Positions 7,905 through 16,265 of a stretch of DNA of 64,000 bases are shown piece after piece. The number at the start of each line of letters is the position of its first letter. Within the stretch, counting starts at the first letter, position 1. The stretch is from Pseudokineococcus marinus (lineage in GTDB: Bacteria; Actinomycetota; Actinomycetes; Actinomycetales; Quadrisphaeraceae), in the NCBI RefSeq assembly GCF_037482405.1, contig NZ_JBBHZZ010000002.1, positions 434,001 through 498,000 of the forward strand. The letters are read 5' to 3'. The notes below the pieces were generated by a model that was not told the DNA's origin, did not search any database, and saw only the letters and a program-made list of their open reading frames with translations. The position numbers were made by a program, and so were the translations under genes.

Positions 7905-9671
7905 TCAGAGGGAGGCGAGCAGGTGGTCGCGCCGCCGCGCCAGGAGCTCGGGCGACGCGGTCGCCGAGCCGGGCCCCGGCACCTCGGTGCGCAGGCGCCG
8001 GTGGACGACCGCGTGGGGCACGCCCGTGCGCGCCGCGAGCTGGCCCACGAGCCGGTTGACCTCCCGGCGCAGGCCCGCGGTGCTGCGCCACGCGGCCTCG
8101 TCGGGCTCCTCGGGCGCGTCCTCGACGGCGGTCCCCTGGTCCTCGGCCCCCTCGCCCCCGCGGGAGGCGGCGATCCGCCGTCGAGTCTCCTCGTCGCGGC
8201 TCGCGAGCAGCGACGCGGTCTGCTCCGGCGTGAGCAGGCCCGGGATGCCGAGGAACTCCTCGTCCTCCGGGCCCGCCGGCTCCGCCACGACCGCGCGGCC
8301 GCCGTGGAGGACGTGCGCGAACTGCGCGTCCGCCTCCAGCGACTCGTGCTGGCCGACGGCGTCGGACGCCTCCCGCTCCGGCGGGGGCCGCAGGTCGAGG
8401 GCGTCGTCGGGCGCCTCCGCCGGGGCCGGGAGGACGTGCTCGCGCTCGCTCTCGAGCTCGGCCGCCAGCGCCAGCAGCGGCCGCACGGCCGGCAGGAAGA
8501 CGGTGGCGGACTCGCGCGGCGAGCGGGAGCGCACCACGCGCCCGACGGCCTGGGCGAAGAAGAGGGGCGTGCGGTAGCTCGTCATCCACGCGAGGCAGGC
8601 GGCCCGCGGCACGTCGACGCCCTCGGAGACCATGCGGACGCAGACGGCCATCCGCTGGGTGCCCGCCGCGAAGTCCTCGATCTTCCGCGACGCCTTCGGG
8701 TCGTCGGAGAGGATGAGGACGGGCGCCGTCCCCGTGACCCGCTTGACGACGTCGGCGTAGGCGCGCGCGTCGTCCTGGTCGCTCGCGAGGACGAGCCCGC
8801 CGGCGTCGGGCATGCCCGTCTCGCGCAGGTGCGTGATCCGGTCGTCCATGGCGGCGACGACGTGGGGCACCCAGCCGCCGCGCGGGTCCAGCGCCGTCTT
8901 CCACGCCGCCGCCTCGACCGAGCGCGTGCCCGGCTCCGACAGCGACGCCGCCACGACCTCGCCCGCGCTGTTCCGCCACCGCGAGGTGCCGGTGTAGGCG
9001 GCGAAGACGACGGGGCGCACGACGGCGTCGGCGAGCGCCTCGCGGTAGCCGTAGGTGTAGTCGGCGCGGCTGCGCAGCTCGCCGCCGCCGACGTCCTCGT
9101 AGTGGACGAAGGGGATGCGCTCGCCGGGCTTGGTGCGGAACGGCGTCCCCGTCAGGCACAGGCGGCGGCGCGCGCCCTCGAAGGCCTCGGCGCACGCGTC
9201 GCCCCAGGAGAGGCCGTCACCGGCGTGGTGCACCTCGTCGAGCACGACGAGGGTGCGCTTGGCCGTGGAGCGCGCGGCGTGCAGCGCGGGCTTGCCCGCC
9301 ACCTGCGCGTACGTCGTCACGTAGCCCTGCGCCCCGGCCGGCACGGGCCCGACGCTGTTGGGCAGCGCCGGGTCGAGGACGACGCCCGCGCGGTCGGCGG
9401 CGTCGGCCCACTGGGTGCGCAGGTGGTCGGTCGGGCACACGACGACGACGCGGTCGACGACGCGGCGCTCGAGCAGGCGGGAGGCGAGGGCCAGCGCGAA
9501 CGTCGTCTTGCCGGCGCCGGGCGTGGCCGTGACGAGAAAGTCCTCGCGGCCGGGCTCGGCGTCGTAGAGGTCGAGGGCGGCGCTCTGCCAGGCGCGCAGG
9601 GCTCGCGCGGGCGTGCTGGCGCGGCGCTGCGCCCCCTGGGCGGGGACGGCGCGGGAGGTGCGGGTGCTCAC
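7905..9671 (-). CDS. DEAD/DEAH-type superfamily 2 helicase
   Basis: A 588-residue SF2 translocase of the XPB/UvrB-like type widespread in actinobacteria. Visible motifs are Q-like RAWQSAALD, Walker A TATPGAGKTTFALALA (near residue 50), DEVHH as motif II, LTGTPFRT as motif III, and the C-terminal motifs VSEGVDVPRA (V) and QAVGRVVRSRSP (VI). The last 180 residues are acidic and probably disordered, ending in a short basic helix. The substrate is unknown. It follows the DUF3039 gene by 37 bp on the same strand. The start codon is GTG with no obvious ribosome-binding site. Confidence 0.85.
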   Translation of the reverse strand: MSTRTSRAVPAQGAQRRASTPARALRAWQSAALDLYDAEPGREDFLVTATPGAGKTTFALALASRLLERRVVDRVVVVCPTDHLRTQWADAADRAGVVLDPALPNSVGPVPAGAQGYVTTYAQVAGKPALHAARSTAKRTLVVLDEVHHAGDGLSWGDACAEAFEGARRRLCLTGTPFRTKPGERIPFVHYEDVGGGELRSRADYTYGYREALADAVVRPVVFAAYTGTSRWRNSAGEVVAASLSEPGTRSVEAAAWKTALDPRGGWVPHVVAAMDDRITHLRETGMPDAGGLVLASDQDDARAYADVVKRVTGTAPVLILSDDPKASRKIEDFAAGTQRMAVCVRMVSEGVDVPRAACLAWMTSYRTPLFFAQAVGRVVRSRSPRESATVFLPAVRPLLALAAELESEREHVLPAPAEAPDDALDLRPPPEREASDAVGQHESLEADAQFAHVLHGGRAVVAEPAGPEDEEFLGIPGLLTPEQTASLLASRDEETRRRIAASRGGEGAEDQGTAVEDAPEEPDEAAWRSTAGLRREVNRLVGQLAARTGVPHAVVHRRLRTEVPGPGSATASPELLARRRDHLLASL

Positions 9672-9708
9672 GCGGCCGGTGCGCCCCCGGCCGGCCGGGC
9701 GACCGCCG

Positions 9709-10026
9709 TCACTTGTCGCCGCCGGAGCCGCCGCCGTCGGCGGGCTCGCGCAGGCCCTCGTAGACCTCCTTGCACTGCGGGCAGACGGGGAACCGCTTCG
9801 GGTCGCGACCCGGCACCCAGACCTTCCCGCAGAGGGCGGTGACGGGCTCTCCCGACAGCGCCGACTCCATGATCTTCTCCTTGCGCACGTAGTGCGCGAA
9901 GCGCTCGTGGTCGCCGGGCTCCGACAGCTGCGGCTGCTCGACGAGCTCGCGCTCGAGGACCGACGTCGCGGAGCGCGACGGGTCCGACGACGGGCCGTCG
10001 GGGGGCTCGGGCGAGGAGGTGCTCAT
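9709..10026 (-). CDS. DUF3039 family small zinc-ribbon-like protein
   Basis: A 105-residue conserved actinobacterial protein of unknown function. The core is HERFAHYVRKEKIMES, then LCGKVWVPGRDPKRFPVCP with a CPQC pair, so C, CxxC could bind a metal. It lies immediately upstream of the SF2 helicase on the same strand. The ATG at 10026 is preceded on its strand by TAGCAT and an eight-base spacer, indicating a leaderless transcript. The N-terminal 25 residues are Ser/Pro rich and the C-terminus Gly rich. No catalytic role can be read from the sequence. Confidence 0.85.
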   Translation of the reverse strand: MSTSSPEPPDGPSSDPSRSATSVLERELVEQPQLSEPGDHERFAHYVRKEKIMESALSGEPVTALCGKVWVPGRDPKRFPVCPQCKEVYEGLREPADGGGSGGDK

Positions 10027-10100
10027 GGGCGCCGATGCTACGTCGGCGCGCCCCCGGCGGCGGGCAGCGACGACGACCGCGCCGTCCCCACGGTCGACGT

Positions 10101-10310
10101 GTGGCCATGTCGCCCTCGGAACGCTTCCCCGCAGGGCGACATGTGGCCATGTCGCCCTCGGAACGCTCCACCGCAGGGCGACGTGCGGCCGTACGGCCCG
10201 GACGAGTCCGGGGATGCGCGGCAGGGGCGACATGGCCACTCATCGCCTCGGGAGGGTCCGGCGGGAGGGCCACATGGCCACACATCGCCCCGGGAGGGGG
10301 CGCGGCGGGA
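10101..10310. repeat. 42-bp hairpin repeat array upstream of the DUF3039 gene
   Basis: Two near-identical 42-bp units (10101-10142 and 10143-10184) each contain a perfect or near-perfect 10-bp stem: ATGTCGCCCT with AGGGCGACAT in unit 1. A degenerate middle stretch follows, then two further related units in which CATGGCCAC recurs at 10231 and 10273, again 42 bp apart. The shared word is TGGCCATGTCGCC or its variants. The array fills nearly the whole gap between the DUF3039 gene and yqgE. There are no spacers and it is not a CRISPR. Confidence 0.85.
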
Positions 10311-10321
10311 CGCCCGGCGGG

Positions 10322-10888
10322 TCAGTTGTGCGTCGGGTCGTCGGGGAAGCTCGCCAGCAGCGAGAGCCGACCGGGCTGGCGGCGCAGCACGTCGGCCCAC
10401 AGGCCGGCCGGGCGCGAGGTGACGGCGTCGGAGGGCTCGGCGTCGAGCACGAGCCAGGAGCCCTCGGCGACCTCCCCCTCGAGCTGGCCGGGGCTCCAGC
10501 CCGCGTACCCGGCGAAGATGCGCAGCCCGGAGGCGGAGCGGGAGACGTCGGCGGGCACGGCGTCGAGGTCGACGAGGCCCAGCGCGCCGATGATGCGGCG
10601 CACGCCGACGGGCTCGGGGCCGTCGCCGGGCACGACGACGAGGCCGAGCGCGGAGTCGAGGGCCACCGGGCCGCCGCGGAAGAGGCGCGCGGGCTCGGTG
10701 ACGTGCTCCTGCCAGGGCGGCAGCACGGCGTCGACCCGCACGGGCAGGGGCCGGTTCACCACGACGCCGAGCGCCCCCGCGTCGTCGTGGTCGAGGACGA
10801 GGACGACGGTGCGCCGGAACTCCTGCTCCCACAGCGAGGGCGCGGCCACGAGCAGCCGCCCCACGTACCGGTCGCCGTCCGTCACCAC
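10322..10888 (-). CDS. YqgE/AlgH family protein (UPF0301)
   Basis: About 188 residues of the UPF0301 fold: GRLLVAAPSLWEQEFRRTVV, NRPLPVRVDAVLP, FRGGPVALDSALGLVV and GYAGWSPGQLEGEVAEGSW match family landmarks. The biochemical role is not established; the name AlgH comes from alginate regulation in pseudomonads and should not be read as function here. Two adjacent in-frame GTGs (10888 and 10885) are possible. I prefer 10888 because GATGAT sits six bases before it, fitting the leaderless pattern seen in this window. Confidence 0.88.
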   Translation of the reverse strand: MVTDGDRYVGRLLVAAPSLWEQEFRRTVVLVLDHDDAGALGVVVNRPLPVRVDAVLPPWQEHVTEPARLFRGGPVALDSALGLVVVPGDGPEPVGVRRIIGALGLVDLDAVPADVSRSASGLRIFAGYAGWSPGQLEGEVAEGSWLVLDAEPSDAVTSRPAGLWADVLRRQPGRLSLLASFPDDPTHN

Positions 10889-10936
10889 GGCGCCATCATC
10901 GCCACCGCCCGGACCGGCCGCGCGACGGGCGCCCCC

Positions 10937-10971
10937 GGGACCCGCGGCCCTCGGCCGTCGGGCCGGGTCCC
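10937..10971 (-). terminator. Hairpin abutting the malic enzyme stop
   Basis: Inverted repeat GGGACCC (10937-10943) with GGGTCCC (10965-10971), continued inside by GGCCC/GGGCC. It begins directly at the malic enzyme stop codon and separates that gene from yqgE. No T run. Confidence 0.6.
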
Positions 10972-12462
10972 TCAGAGCGTGCCGGCGACCGCGCCCGCGG
11001 AGGAGCCGACGTCCTCGCCCGCCTCGGCGGCGGCCTCGGTGGCGGCCACGACGGGCGAGGGGGTCTCCCCCGCGCCGGCGGCCCGGGCGGCGGCCTCGAC
11101 GGCGTCGGCCACGACCGTGGCGACGTCCGGGTGGAAGACGCTCGGGACGATGTAGGCCGCGTTGAGCTCGTCGTCGCCGACGACCGCGGCGAGCGCCCGG
11201 GCGGCCGCGAGGAGCATGTCCTCGTCGATCGAGTGCGACTGCGCGTCGAGCAGCCCCCGGAAGACGCCCGGGAAAGCGAGCACGTTGTTGATCTGGTTGG
11301 CGAAGTCGCTGCGCCCCGTGGCGACGACGGCGGCGTGCTCGGCGGCCGCCGTCGGGTCGACCTCCGGCACCGGGTTGGCGAGCGCGAAGACGACCGCGTC
11401 GGCCGCCATCGTGCCGATGTCCTCGCCGGTGAGGATGTTGGGCGCGCTGACGCCGATGAAGACGTCCGCCCCCGCGAGGGCGTCCTTGAGCGTGCCCGTG
11501 AGGCCGCGCGGGTTGGTGTGCTCGGCCGTCCAGCGGGCCGAGGGGTGCAGGCCGGGACGCTCCGCGTGCACGACCCCGTCGATGTCGGCGACGACGACGT
11601 CGCGCGCCCCGGCGGCGAGCAGCAGCTTGAGCACCGCGGTGCCGGCGGCCCCCGCCCCGGACATGACGACGCGGACGTCGGGCAGCTGCTTGCCCACGAC
11701 CTTGAGCGCGTTGAGCAGCGCCGCCGTGCAGACGATGGCCGTGCCGTGCTGGTCGTCGTGGAAGACGGGGATGTCGAGCTCCTCGCGGAGCCGGTCCTCG
11801 ATCTCGAAGCACCGCGGCGCGGCGATGTCCTCGAGGTTGATGCCCGCGAAGACGGGGGCGATGGCCTTGACCGCGCTGATGATCTCCTCGGTGTCGGTCG
11901 TGTCGAGGCAGATCGGGAACGCGTCGATGCCGCCGAAGCGCTTGAAGAGCGCGGCCTTGCCCTCCATGACCGGCAGCGCCGCGAGCGGGCCGATGTCGCC
12001 GAGGCCGAGCACCGCCGTGCCGTCCGTGACGACGGCCACGGTGTTGCGCTTGATGGTCAGGCGCCGCGCGTCGGCGGGCTCCTTGGCGATGGCCTCGCAG
12101 ACGCGGGCGACGCCGGGCGTGTAGATGAGCGAGAGGTCGTCGCGGTTGCGGATCGGCATCTTCGGCTCGACGGAGATCTTGCCGCCGAGGTGGGCGAGGA
12201 AGGTCCGGTCCGACACTCGGCCGATGTCCACGCCGTCGAGCGCGCGCAGGTGCTCGACGATCTCGTCGGCGTGGTCGGTGCCGCGCGTGGCGCACGTCAC
12301 GTCCACCCGGACCCGGCCCGCGCCGGAGGCCGTGACGTCGAGCGCCGTGACGATGCCGTGCCCGCTCTCGATGGCCGAGGTGAGCTCGCTCACCGCGGTG
12401 GGCCGCGCGGGGAGCTCGAGGCGGACCGTGATCGAGTAGGAGACGCTCGGCGCAGCAGGCAT
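10972..12462 (-). CDS. NAD(P)-dependent malic enzyme with N-terminal ACT domain
   Basis: Oxidative decarboxylation of malate to pyruvate, linking the TCA cycle to pyruvate and reducing power. The 496-residue protein has an N-terminal ACT-like segment (about 1-80, SITVRLELPARPTAV), a malic N-terminal domain (SLIYTPGVARVCEAI, RNTVAVVTDGTAVLGLGDIG) with the metal site EDIAAPRCFEIE and HDDQHGTA, then the NAD-binding domain (VVMSGAGAAGTAVLKLL). Two ATGs are possible, at 12471 and 12462. I prefer 12462 because GCAGG is then about nine bases upstream. The ACT domain suggests amino-acid control, which is inference. Confidence 0.93.
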   Translation of the reverse strand: MPAAPSVSYSITVRLELPARPTAVSELTSAIESGHGIVTALDVTASGAGRVRVDVTCATRGTDHADEIVEHLRALDGVDIGRVSDRTFLAHLGGKISVEPKMPIRNRDDLSLIYTPGVARVCEAIAKEPADARRLTIKRNTVAVVTDGTAVLGLGDIGPLAALPVMEGKAALFKRFGGIDAFPICLDTTDTEEIISAVKAIAPVFAGINLEDIAAPRCFEIEDRLREELDIPVFHDDQHGTAIVCTAALLNALKVVGKQLPDVRVVMSGAGAAGTAVLKLLLAAGARDVVVADIDGVVHAERPGLHPSARWTAEHTNPRGLTGTLKDALAGADVFIGVSAPNILTGEDIGTMAADAVVFALANPVPEVDPTAAAEHAAVVATGRSDFANQINNVLAFPGVFRGLLDAQSHSIDEDMLLAAARALAAVVGDDELNAAYIVPSVFHPDVATVVADAVEAAARAAGAGETPSPVVAATEAAAEAGEDVGSSAGAVAGTL

Positions 12463-12485
12463 GGGCGGCATCCTGCCGCACCGCC

Positions 12486-14099
12486 TCAGCGGTCGCGGCG
12501 CACCGCGGCGAGCAGCTCCGGGCCCCGCCGGTCGAGCAGCGCACCGCCCCGCCGCACCCCCTCGCGCACGACCAGCGCCCCGAGGCCCGCGCCCGCGACC
12601 AGGGCCAGCGCCCCGCACCAGGGCCACAGCGCGGAGGCGAGCGCGAGCGCGACGGCCGGGAGCGCGAGCAGGCCCGTGGCCCCGGTGGTGACGAGCTGGG
12701 CGAGCGCGCCGGGCAGCGCCGCCCCGCTCGGCGAGGAGAAGGGGCTGTCCCCCGCCGCCTGCGCCGGGTAGGGGCGCACCGCGCTGACGACGGCGGACAC
12801 CCCCGCCCCCGAGAGCAGGAGGCCGAGCCCCGCCCCCAGCGCCCCCGCCGCCCGGCCGAGCCACTCACCGGGGTCGGCGGCCCCGGGCCCCCACGGGGCG
12901 CCGGCGACGACCGCGCCCACGACGCTCGCGACGACGACGAGGGGCAGGCCCCACAGCAGGAGCGCGGCGGTGCGCCCGGCGCGGTCCTCGCGCCCGGGCA
13001 GGCCCGCGGCCAGGTGGGCCCAGAACGCGGGGCCGTCGAGGGCGACGTCGTTGTGCAGGGACGCCCCGAGCAGCAGGCCGGCCACGGGCCCCACGACCCA
13101 GAGGGCGCCGGCAGGCAGGGTCCCGAGCCCGGCGAGCGCCGCGAGGACGACCGGCAGCACGAGGGCGCTGGCGGCCGCGGCGACGTAGCGCGGGTCGCGC
13201 CGCCAGTACCGCAGGCACCGCGCGGCGACCGCCCACCGCGGCCCCTCCGGCAGGCGCGCGAGCAGGTCGCGCCGGTGCGCCGGCGCCGCCGCGGAGGGCG
13301 GCCGCGCGCTCACCAGGCGCCGGGCCAGCACGGCCGCCCACGCCAGGACGAGGGCGACGAGGACGACGACGGCGAGCGCGAGGCGCACCAGCGCCGTCCC
13401 CCACGCCCCGGCCGCCGCGTCCGCGGGCGCGGCCCAGGCCAGGCCGAGCGGCGTCCAGGCGAGGACGTCGAGCGCCCGGGCGAGGTCGTCCAGGTCGACC
13501 GCCGGCACGACGGCCCCGGCCGCGGCGAAGGCCGGTCCGAGGAGCGTGAGGGCGAGGACCCCGACCACCGCCGTCGCCTCGCCGGCGCGGCGGCCGCCCA
13601 GGACACCCGCCGCCGCCGAGGTCACCAGGCGCCCGAGCGCCACCGCCGTGAGGACCCCGACGACGCCGCCCACCACGCCGAGGACCCCGAGCGCCGGCGC
13701 GGCGGGACCGCGGAGCCAGGCCAGCGCCGTCCCCGCCCCGAGCAGCAGCGTGAGGGCCCCCGGCACCCCGAGCAGGGCGCCCAGCAGCTGCCCGACGGCC
13801 AGCGGGCGCGGGGGCACGGGCAGCGTCGCGAAGCGCGCCGGGTCCAGGGACGGGTCGACGCCGAAGGCCAGCAGGGGGACGAGCGTCCACCCGAGCACGA
13901 GCAGCGCTCCCCCGGCGAGGACGACGGCCCGCGCCACCTCGACGGGGGCGCCCGCGAGCGCCGCGAGGCCGACGAGCGCCGCGGCGAGGAGTCCGAGGCC
14001 GTAGAGGCCGCCGAGCACGAGGACGACGACCCGCCAGGTGTCGCGCCGCAGCGCCCCGCGCCACAGCGCGAGGCGCAGCCTCAGGAGCGCCGCAACCAC
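12486..14099 (-). CDS. ABC transporter permease, multi-pass membrane protein
   Basis: A 537-residue, Ala/Leu/Val-rich membrane protein with about ten or more hydrophobic segments (for example VVVLVLGGLYGLGLLAAALV, LLVLGWTLVPLLAFGV, VVVLVALVLAWAAVLA). Its GTG start overlaps the end of the upstream ATPase gene by 19 bp, so the two are translationally coupled partners of an ABC-2-type exporter. The mid-protein sequence SLHNDVALDGPAFWAHL is the only clearly hydrophilic conserved-looking patch. The substrate cannot be inferred. Confidence 0.82.
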   Translation of the reverse strand: MVAALLRLRLALWRGALRRDTWRVVVLVLGGLYGLGLLAAALVGLAALAGAPVEVARAVVLAGGALLVLGWTLVPLLAFGVDPSLDPARFATLPVPPRPLAVGQLLGALLGVPGALTLLLGAGTALAWLRGPAAPALGVLGVVGGVVGVLTAVALGRLVTSAAAGVLGGRRAGEATAVVGVLALTLLGPAFAAAGAVVPAVDLDDLARALDVLAWTPLGLAWAAPADAAAGAWGTALVRLALAVVVLVALVLAWAAVLARRLVSARPPSAAAPAHRRDLLARLPEGPRWAVAARCLRYWRRDPRYVAAAASALVLPVVLAALAGLGTLPAGALWVVGPVAGLLLGASLHNDVALDGPAFWAHLAAGLPGREDRAGRTAALLLWGLPLVVVASVVGAVVAGAPWGPGAADPGEWLGRAAGALGAGLGLLLSGAGVSAVVSAVRPYPAQAAGDSPFSSPSGAALPGALAQLVTTGATGLLALPAVALALASALWPWCGALALVAGAGLGALVVREGVRRGGALLDRRGPELLAAVRRDR

Positions 14100-14896
14100 G
14101 CGAGCCCCTCGCCGCTGCCGCGCTCCCCGCCGCCGGCGAGCTCGACGAAGCGCTCCTCGAGCGTGCGCCCGTCCCGCACCTCCTCGAGCGTCCCGGCGGC
14201 CAGGACCCGGCCGCCGGCGACCACGGCGACGCGGTCGCACAGCCGCTCCACGAGCTCCATGACGTGGCTGCTGAGCACCACGGTGCCCCCGCCGGCGACG
14301 AAGTCCCCGAGCAGCCCCCGGATGGACGCCCCCGACAGCGGGTCGACGGCCTCGAACGGCTCGTCGAGCACGAGCAGCCGCGGCGCGTGCACGAGCGAGC
14401 AGGCCAGCGCGGCCTTCTTCGCCATGCCGGCCGAGTAGTCGACGACGAGCTCGTCCCCGGCGGCGGTGAGCCCGAGGACGTCGAGCAGCTCCTCCGCCCG
14501 CTCGCGCGCCACGGCGCGCGCCAGCCCGTGCAGCTCGCCCGTCGTGCGCACGAGCTCCCGCCCGGAGAGCCGGTCGAACAGGCGCATCCCGTCGGGCAGG
14601 ACCCCCAGGAGGCGCTTGGCGCCCACCGGGTCCGCCCACACGTCGTGGCCGAGCACCCGCGCCGTCCCGGCGTCGGGCCGCAGCAGCCCCGTCGCCATGG
14701 ACAGGGTCGTCGTCTTCCCGGCGCCGTTGGGCCCGACGAGGCCCGTCACCGACCCGGCGGGGACGAGCAGGTCGACGCCGTCGACGACCGCCCGGCCGCC
14801 GAAGCGCTTGACCAGGCCCACGAGCTTCAGGGCCGGCCCGGCCCCGGACGCCCCCGCGCCGTCCTCCGCGCTCGTGCGGCCCCCGTCCTCGTCCAC
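14081..14896 (-). CDS. ABC transporter ATP-binding protein
   Basis: A 271-residue ABC ATPase with Walker A GPNGAGKTTTLSMATG, a Q-loop region GVLPDGMRLFDRLSG, a divergent signature (DYSAGMAKKAAL rather than LSGGQ), Walker B LLVLDEPFEAVD and the switch histidine in LSSHVMELVERL. It pairs with the overlapping permease gene. The start is taken as GTG 14896 because TAGCGT lies seven bases before it on the minus strand (leaderless). The unusual signature is shared by ABC-2 exporter ATPases of this type. Confidence 0.9.
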   Translation of the reverse strand: MDEDGGRTSAEDGAGASGAGPALKLVGLVKRFGGRAVVDGVDLLVPAGSVTGLVGPNGAGKTTTLSMATGLLRPDAGTARVLGHDVWADPVGAKRLLGVLPDGMRLFDRLSGRELVRTTGELHGLARAVARERAEELLDVLGLTAAGDELVVDYSAGMAKKAALACSLVHAPRLLVLDEPFEAVDPLSGASIRGLLGDFVAGGGTVVLSSHVMELVERLCDRVAVVAGGRVLAAGTLEEVRDGRTLEERFVELAGGGERGSGEGLAWLRRS

Positions 14897-14903
14897 GCCG
14901 GGG

Positions 14904-14909
14904 ACGCTA
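14904..14909 (-). promoter_or_regulatory. Leaderless -10 box for the ABC operon
   Basis: TAGCGT followed by seven bases and the GTG start at 14896. Transcription would begin at or next to the start codon. Confidence 0.55.
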
Positions 14910-14998
14910 GCGGCCGCCCGGGACGCCTCCGGCCAGCCCTCCGGCGTCCGACGCCGCCCGTGCCCCGGACGGCTGTTCGTGTCGCGCGCGACAGTCCT

Positions 14999-15004
14999 TA
15001 GGAT
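14999..15004 (+). promoter_or_regulatory. Leaderless -10 box for the ferritin-like gene
   Basis: TAGGAT followed by a seven-base spacer and GTG at 15012. It faces away from the ABC operon promoter, so the roughly 115-bp interval is a divergent promoter region. Confidence 0.55.
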
Positions 15005-15011
15005 CTGCGCC

Positions 15012-15896
15012 GTGCCGCGCGCCACGATCACGCCGCAGCAGCTGAGGGACCACGTGCTCCAGCTCGGCGAGAAGCACCCCCCGATCCCGCTCGACAGCGT
15101 CGACCGGACCGTGCACGACCCCTCGGCCGTGCGCGAGGCCTTCGGGCCCGTCATCTCCTACCTGTCGCGCGTCGAGCTCGAGGTCGACCGCAACGTCCTG
15201 GAGCTCCTCACCCTCCTGCCCGACGTCGACGAGACCGACCGCCTCTTCTTCGCCGACGTCTGGCAGCCGCAGGAGATCCAGCACGGCCTGATCCTCGACC
15301 GGCTGCAGCAGGACCTCGGCATGGAGCCGGCCGAGCCGAACACGACGGTCGTCAGCCCCAAGATCCGCGTCCTCGGCGCCCTCGCCCACCTGCGCCCGGT
15401 CCAGGAGGTGGCGCGCCTCCTCTACTACCTGACGGGCGCCGCGACCGAGCGGTCCGCCGTCCTCGCCTACAACCGGCTGTCCGAGGGGCTCGAGCGGCTC
15501 GGCGAGACCGCGACCGCGCGCACCGTCGTCGCCCCCATCAAGCAGCAGGAGCCCGGCCACTTCGCGTACTACCGGCTGGCCGCCACGCAGATGCTCCAGG
15601 CCGGGCTGCTGGCCCCCTGGCAGCTGCGGCTCACCCAGGTGCTGCGCCGTCGCTCCTTCGCCCTCGTCGGCGTCAACCGCCCCGGCCAGGAGGCCGACTA
15701 CGGCCGGGTCGTGCAGACGCTCGGTCTCGGCGACGACCTCGAGAGCTTCGCGCGCGACATCTCCCGCGTCGAGCGCGAGCTCCTCTGGGCCGGCCATAAG
15801 GGCATGGAGGTGCCCGGCTACGTGCTCGCGGCGCTGCGCGACGCCGTCGGCGCCCACCGCGAGCGCCTGGCCACCGGCGGCGCCGCCCCCGCCTGA
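15012..15896 (+). CDS. Ferritin-like diiron protein, acyl-ACP desaturase-like
   Basis: A 294-residue helical protein with two ExxH motifs in the right order for a ferritin-like diiron centre: EIQH in WQPQEIQHGLILDRL (about residue 88) and EPGH in KQQEPGHFAYYRLA (about residue 178), with candidate extra carboxylates in ELEVDRN and ATERSAVLAYN. This arrangement suits an acyl-ACP desaturase or related oxygen-activating fold. The true substrate is not visible. GTG 15012 is favoured by the leaderless TAGGAT box. Close relatives are, to my memory, sometimes mislabelled as LepA GTPases, but there is no GTP-binding motif here. Confidence 0.7.
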   Translation: MPRATITPQQLRDHVLQLGEKHPPIPLDSVDRTVHDPSAVREAFGPVISYLSRVELEVDRNVLELLTLLPDVDETDRLFFADVWQPQEIQHGLILDRLQQDLGMEPAEPNTTVVSPKIRVLGALAHLRPVQEVARLLYYLTGAATERSAVLAYNRLSEGLERLGETATARTVVAPIKQQEPGHFAYYRLAATQMLQAGLLAPWQLRLTQVLRRRSFALVGVNRPGQEADYGRVVQTLGLGDDLESFARDISRVERELLWAGHKGMEVPGYVLAALRDAVGAHRERLATGGAAPA

Positions 15897-15956
15897 CCGC
15901 GGGACGTCGGCCCGGGCGGTGAGGGGACGGGCTACCGGCCGGACGGCCCCCGCCCG

Positions 15957-16219
15957 TGCACGAGCGGTCGGGCCCGGGCGCGCGGAGAGCACGTGAGGCC
16001 GGCGCCCCGACCCCTGCGGCAGGCGGCCACCGCGCGCCGAGCCAGTGCCGGAGCGCGGCCGGGCCCGTCCGCGGACCACACCCCTGGGATGCCAGGGCCG
16101 GGTGCGCGCGCCGTCGGCTCCGCTCCGGCACTGGCTCGGCGCACTGCGGTCCCCTCGCGCTCGGGTCCGGGCGCCGGCCTGACGTGCTCTCCGCGGACCC
16201 GCCGCCGCGCGCTCGAGCA
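15957..16219. repeat. 263-bp nested imperfect palindrome between convergent genes
   Basis: Three conserved blocks are mirrored with equal spacers. The outer block is 15957-15967 against 16209-16219 (10 of 11). The middle block is 15981-16007 against 16169-16195 (26 of 27; contains GGAGAGCACGT and AGGCCGGCGCC). The inner block is 16034-16055 against 16121-16142 (22 of 22; contains CCGAGCCAGTGCCGG). Between blocks the arms keep the same length but differ in sequence. The centre carries a small CCCTGG/CCAGGG hairpin. It lies between the 3' ends of the ferritin-like gene and the old yellow enzyme gene. It could be a bidirectional terminator, a folded RNA or a degenerate mobile palindrome. No transposase is nearby. 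Confidence 0.85.
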
Positions 16220-16265
16220 CATCTCCCCTCGAGCTCCCTCGCGGCGGCTCGCGAGGATCCCGACC

